The position numbers were made by a program, and so were the translations under genes. DNA of 9,077 nucleotides from a bacterium (GTDB lineage: Bacteria; Patescibacteriota; Minisyncoccia; UBA6257; 1-14-0-10-44-23), in assembly GCA_030699515.1 (NCBI GenBank), contig JAUYME010000009.1, positions 1 through 9,077 on the forward strand, read 5' to 3'. A model generated the notes under the pieces. The model saw only the letters and a program-made list of their open reading frames with translations, had not been told where the DNA came from and made no database searches. Of the stretch, positions 6,420 through 9,077 are shown piece by piece. Position 1 is the first letter of the stretch. The number at the start of each line of letters is the position of its first letter.

Positions 6420-6941
6420 CTACGCGAACCCGACAGTTTTTAAATTCATTTTGGACTTTAATCTCTGAATTTTTCTAACTCCAGAATGTTTAAGGTGCTC
6501 TCCATTCCTGACTAAGTTTGCAATTTTGCAAAAGTAGTTAAAGCTTTTTAGCTTTGTTGGTGCTTGGAGAGGATAACTATGGAAAAAAGGAATAATTTTT
6601 TCCAAGATGTTTTTATTGGATGAAACAGTATATCTGTAGCATTGCGCATGATTGCGCCGCTTTTCCTTTTGGAAATATACTGCTCCGCAGTTTAGAGTGT
6701 TTCTAATTTTATCAAGTACTTCTTTGTCTTTCTCATTTACTTTAATGTGAAAGTGCATTTGTACCGCATAGCCTGCTCTATAAGCAGACGATTTGCTGAC
6801 ATTAACGTAGAAACATCCTTCACCGTCTGTGAATCCAACTATGTATTCTGGTGTCACTATCGGTTTTGTCCTTCGTCCGATGTTCTTCGGACTACTATGA
6901 CGCAGCTGACTCCCTTTATTCTTTGAAGATTTTTTCTGCAT
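6420..6941 (-). CDS. LAGLIDADG homing endonuclease encoded in the 16S intron
   Basis: The 173-aa protein has a single LAGLIDADG-type motif YIVGFTDGEG at residues 33-42; E41 matches the catalytic metal-binding acid and D39 the preceding Asp. Strands with YVNVSK and YAVQMHFHIKV follow, then a helical region (KDKEVLDKIRNTL) and a basic C-terminus. One motif implies a homodimer that cuts a near-palindromic site, expected here to be the intron-less 16S allele around position 1398. Single-motif enzymes of this length are usual. An in-frame stop two codons before ATG6941 makes this the earliest start. No Shine-Dalgarno motif is present; TATAAT ends 6 nt before the ATG. It may also act as a maturase, as some relatives do. 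Confidence 0.92.
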   Translation of the reverse strand: MQKKSSKNKGSQLRHSSPKNIGRRTKPIVTPEYIVGFTDGEGCFYVNVSKSSAYRAGYAVQMHFHIKVNEKDKEVLDKIRNTLNCGAVYFQKEKRRNHAQCYRYTVSSNKNILEKIIPFFHSYPLQAPTKLKSFNYFCKIANLVRNGEHLKHSGVRKIQRLKSKMNLKTVGFA

Positions 6942-7188
6942 GCATTAATTATACATTAACGCAGCGTCATTATAAATCTTCCTTTCTATCCTTTCAGAAC
7001 AAAGGGTCTCCCGGGGTTACCATAATTTGCAGTTCCAAACATCCCTCCTGTCTTTTTGATCTAACCTTCCTCGTAACTCACCGTAAGAGTCGGCTAAGAC
7101 AGATTAAAGTTGAGGGCTGTAATTTGCTACTAAGAATCCTTCAGTCGTGGCATTACTGCACGCGACCTATTCTTTTCACTACTGTGCT

Positions 7189-7239
7189 TGCGCACAGGGA
7201 GGATTTGAACCTCCTTGCAAAAAATAGCTGCCCGGCGCA
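7189..7239 (-). other. Paired hairpins in intron 5' region, one resembling a tRNA T-arm
   Basis: GGAGG, loop TTCAAAT, CCTCC (7214-7198 on the minus strand) fits the tRNA T-arm pattern exactly, including GGTTCAAATCC. It is followed at once by CTGTGC-GCAA-GCACAG, a GNRA tetraloop hairpin. TGCGC and GCAG upstream could instead pair with CTGTGCGCA as a short acceptor-like stem. No D-arm or anticodon arm is present, so this is not a tRNA gene. Confidence 0.45.
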
Positions 7240-7472
7240 TTTCATTTTGAGTACAAGACTCGAGAACGTATTCACCGTGACATGCTGATTCACGATTACT
7301 AGCGATTCCGACTTCATGAGGGCGAATTGCAGCCCTCAATCCGAACTTAGGCTAGTTTTTTGGGATTAGCTCCATCTTACGATTTGGCAACCCATTGTAC
7401 TAACCATTGTAGCGCGAGTGTGGCCCCAGGCATCAAAGGGCCATGCTGATTTGGCGTCATCCCTTCCTTCCT

Positions 7473-7603
7473 CCCCCGCTTTTATACGCAAAGCGTGTAA
7501 AAGAATAACCAATCATCAAGCACCAATAATCAAAGATGTTTTTGAATTTGGAGTTTGTGATTTGGTGATTTCCGCTTCTGCACCTTGCGTGCAAAAGCGG
7601 GGG
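7473..7603 (-). other. Expanded helix 40 of 16S with repeated hairpins
   Basis: Where E. coli 16S has a short helix (around 1158-1178), an 11-bp perfect stem CCCCCGCTTTT/AAAAGCGGGGG (7593-7603 with 7473-7483) encloses 109 nt. Inside, two similar hairpins flank an A/T-rich middle: CTTTTATACGC-AAA-GCGTGTAAAAG (7479-7503) and CCGCTTCTGCAC...GTGCAAAAGCGG (7572-7600). Flanking 16S sequence is continuous (GAGGACCG before, GAGGAAGG after). It could stay in the mature rRNA as an expansion or be removed; the sequence does not tell. Confidence 0.75.
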
Positions 7604-7675
7604 CGGTCCTCTGTGACACTTGTAACACAGAGTAGGGGTTGCGCTCGTTACCCCACTTAAGGGAACACTTCAAAG

Positions 7676-7706
<31 letters not shown>

Positions 7707-7830
7707 CCTAATGCTCCGAAGAGGGGACTCAATTTCTTGAGTCTTTCATTAGAATGTCAAGCCTGGGTAAGGTTTTCCGCTTAGTAACGAATTAAACCTC
7801 GCGCTCCACCGCTTGTGCGAGTCCCCGTCT

Positions 7831-7862
<32 letters not shown>

Positions 7863-8454
7863 TCCCAGGCGGTTCACTTAACGCGTTAGCTACGCCACTC
7901 CGAGGGTCGATACTCGAAACAGCTAGTGAACATCGTTTACGGCGTGGACTACTGGGGTATCTAATCCCATTCGCTACCCACGCTTTCGTACCTGAGCGTC
8001 AGAAATGTGCCAGTTAGCTGCCTTCGCCTTCGGTGTTCCCCAAAATATCAACGGATTTCACCCCTACACTTTGAGTTCCACTAACCTCTCACATTCTCTA
8101 GTCTAGCCGTATCCTGCGCAATTCTCACTGTTGAGCAGTTGAGATTTCACACAAGACGCACTAGACAGCCTGCGTACGCTTTACGCCCAATAATTCCGGA
8201 TAACGCTTGAAGCCCTCGTATTACCGCTGCTGCTGGCACGAGGTTTGCAGCTTCTTATTCATTAGGTACCGTCAATAACTTCTTCCCTAATAAAAGCAGT
8301 TTACGACCCGAAGGCCTTCATCCTGCACGTGGTGTCGCTCCGTCAGACTTTCGTCCATTGCGGAATATTCTCGACTGCAGCCTCCCGTAGGAGTTTGGAC
8401 AGTGTCTCAGTTCCAATGTTGGGGATCGGCCTCTCAGCCCCCCTATCGGTCGTA

Positions 8455-8489
<35 letters not shown>

Positions 8490-8706
8490 CGAGCCTAGGC
8501 CCATCCTGAAGCGATAAATCGTTTACTCTTGCGAGACTATCGGGTATTACCTTCACTTTCGCGAAGTTATTCCCGTCTTCAGGGTAGGTACCAAGGTGTT
8601 ACTAACCCGTTTGCCACTAAACATAAAAATGTTTCGTTCGACTTGCATGCCTTATCCACACCACCAGCGTTCATCCTGGACCAGGATCAAATCCTCATAA
8701 TATAGA

Positions 8707-8730
8707 CAAAGCCCTAAGGCTTCGCCTTTG
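8707..8730 (-). other. Hairpin just upstream of mature 16S 5' end
   Basis: In the transcript CAAAG...CTTTG can enclose, or compete with, AAGGC-GAA-GCCTT. It lies within 30 nt of the 16S 5' end and is probably part of the precursor leader fold used in 5' maturation. Confidence 0.4.
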
Positions 8731-8742
8731 AATTGTCATTAA

Positions 8743-8762
8743 TTAGCAACAAAAGCTGCTAA
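8743..8762 (-). other. Leader hairpin TTAGCAG-CTTTTG-TTGCTAA
   Basis: Seven pairs (one G-T) with a six-base loop, between the processing stem and the 16S 5' end. It is part of the pre-16S leader; no specific function is seen. Confidence 0.45.
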
Positions 8763-8780
8763 CTAAATCCAATCCAGGAA

Positions 8781-8800
8781 TATTGGGACAACAAGAAAAT
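8781..8800 (-). other. Pre-16S processing stem, 5' (leader) strand
   Basis: ATTTTCTTGTTGTCCCAATA in transcript sense is complementary to the trailer segment 6123-6142. The match across 2.6 kb, exactly flanking 16S, is good evidence for an rRNA processing helix. It also implies that the 16S promoter lies further upstream. Confidence 0.8.
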
Positions 8801-8829
8801 ATTGAATTCTAATTTCTTATTGTCGCTTT

Positions 8830-9021
8830 GTTCTACATTTATGTCTTGTATTCCACACATTCTGCCAGCTTGAACAGGAGAAATTTTTAAACAATCCTTT
8901 CGTTGCTTACTCTCGATGATGCGCTATATCGGCATCACCTGCGAGTTCGCGCCTTGAATTGCTCTAAAAATTTATCCAGCCAAACTGCCATTATGTGTGG
9001 AACACAAGACTAGTGTAGAAC
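8830..9021. repeat. ~190-bp imperfect palindrome upstream of 16S
   Basis: The ends are an inverted repeat: GTTCTACATTTATGTCTTGT plus ATTCCACACAT (8830-8860) against ATGTGTGGAACACAAGACTA plus GTGTAGAAC (8993-9021). The match continues inward (GGAGAAATTTTTA with TAAAAATTTATCC, and GATGATGC with GCATCACC), so nearly the whole segment is one long hairpin. Several arm differences are transitions that keep G-U pairs in RNA. It may be a MITE-like non-autonomous element or a structured rRNA leader. No ORF is inside it. I see no clear promoter for 16S in 8801-9077. Confidence 0.75.
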
Positions 9022-9038
9022 GTATAAATGCTGAATTT

Positions 9039-9073
9039 GTTCTACATCGATCTGCATGAGTTTGATGTAGAAC
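9039..9073. repeat. Small palindrome sharing ends with the neighbouring long one
   Basis: GTTCTACATC (9039-9048) and GATGTAGAAC (9064-9073) are perfect 10-bp inverted repeats around a 15-bp loop. The outer GTTCTACA/TGTAGAAC octamers equal those bounding 8830-9021, so the two belong to one repeat family or share a binding site. Confidence 0.7.
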
Positions 9074-9077
9074 GGTT

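Larger units (their letters stand above)
6367..7247 (-). mobile_element. 881-nt intron-like insertion in 16S decoding centre with homing endonuclease ORF
   Basis: Exon sequence TTGTACTCA (ending 7248) and CCGCCCGTC (starting 6366) join to the conserved 1391-1407 block with nothing lost. The insert starts AAATGAAATGCG and ends TTATCGCAAT, and the junction is unambiguous because no base is shared. It holds a LAGLIDADG ORF (6420-6941), about 306 nt of structured RNA before it and 53 nt after it. Visible structures: CTGTGC-GCAA-GCACAG (a GNRA hairpin), CTGTCTT pairing with AAGACAG next to CCCTC/GAGGG, and CGTAG...CTACG enclosing GCGG/CCGC near the 3' end. CPR rRNA genes are known to carry such insertions. 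The junctions (A before, U at the end) do not follow the group I U/G rule, and I could not find the P7 core, so the class is open. Confidence 0.85.

Noticed and set aside
7198..7214. A complete tRNA gene
   Set aside because: Only a T-arm-like hairpin is present; the positions where D and anticodon arms should be are 16S exon and intron start.
7130..7339. Minus-strand ORF of 69 codons across the 16S/intron junction
   Set aside because: It runs from rRNA exon into structured intron RNA, has no recognisable domain and is explained by the rRNA.

Overview
The window looks like a piece of a Candidate Phyla Radiation (Patescibacteria) chromosome, probably Parcubacteria or a close relative. The 16S rRNA gene is about 1.47 kb once its insertions are removed. 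It carries CPR-like changes in normally invariant segments and is broken by an intron-like insertion encoding a LAGLIDADG endonuclease. The proteins are a compact type IV pilus set of the kind CPR cells carry. The lineage is inferred from recalled family features, not from a database search.

All recognised genes are on the minus strand, so transcription runs from high to low coordinates. 8703-9077 is a non-coding leader with a ~190 bp imperfect palindrome and a smaller one sharing its ends. 8702-6237 is the 16S gene, with an expanded helix 40 (7473-7603) and an 881-nt intron (7247-6367) inserted in the decoding centre between E. coli positions 1398 and 1399. 6236-6067 is the 16S trailer, with a processing stem that pairs with the leader and a strong intrinsic terminator. 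No 23S, 5S or tRNA gene follows. Next come a single-domain response regulator (6007-5576), two tandem type IV pilins (5469-4897, 4887-4303), a translationally coupled membrane protein (4303-3731), the PilB assembly ATPase (3665-1956), the PilC platform protein (1805-597) and a GspH-like pseudopilin running off the left edge (539-1), which the supplied gene predictions do not show.

The pilus genes form one functional unit: pilins as substrate, PilB as cytoplasmic motor, PilC as inner-membrane platform, a pseudopilin as minor or initiating subunit, and a CheY-like protein that may control the apparatus. No prepilin peptidase or PilT is visible, although the coupled membrane protein faintly recalls a degenerate A24 peptidase.

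The most striking point is at the 16S 3' end. Helix 45 and its GGAA loop are intact, but the universal tail GGAUCACCUCCUUA is replaced by GGAACAAUUAAACU, so the anti-Shine-Dalgarno sequence is missing. A leader-trailer processing stem bounds the precursor and leaves no CCUCC available inside it. Consistently, none of the eight protein genes has a Shine-Dalgarno motif before its start; they have short A/T-rich leaders or stop-start overlap. Other unusual points are the intron at the decoding site, covarying changes in standard primer sites, and a repeat family that has become part of the coding sequence of a prepilin leader.
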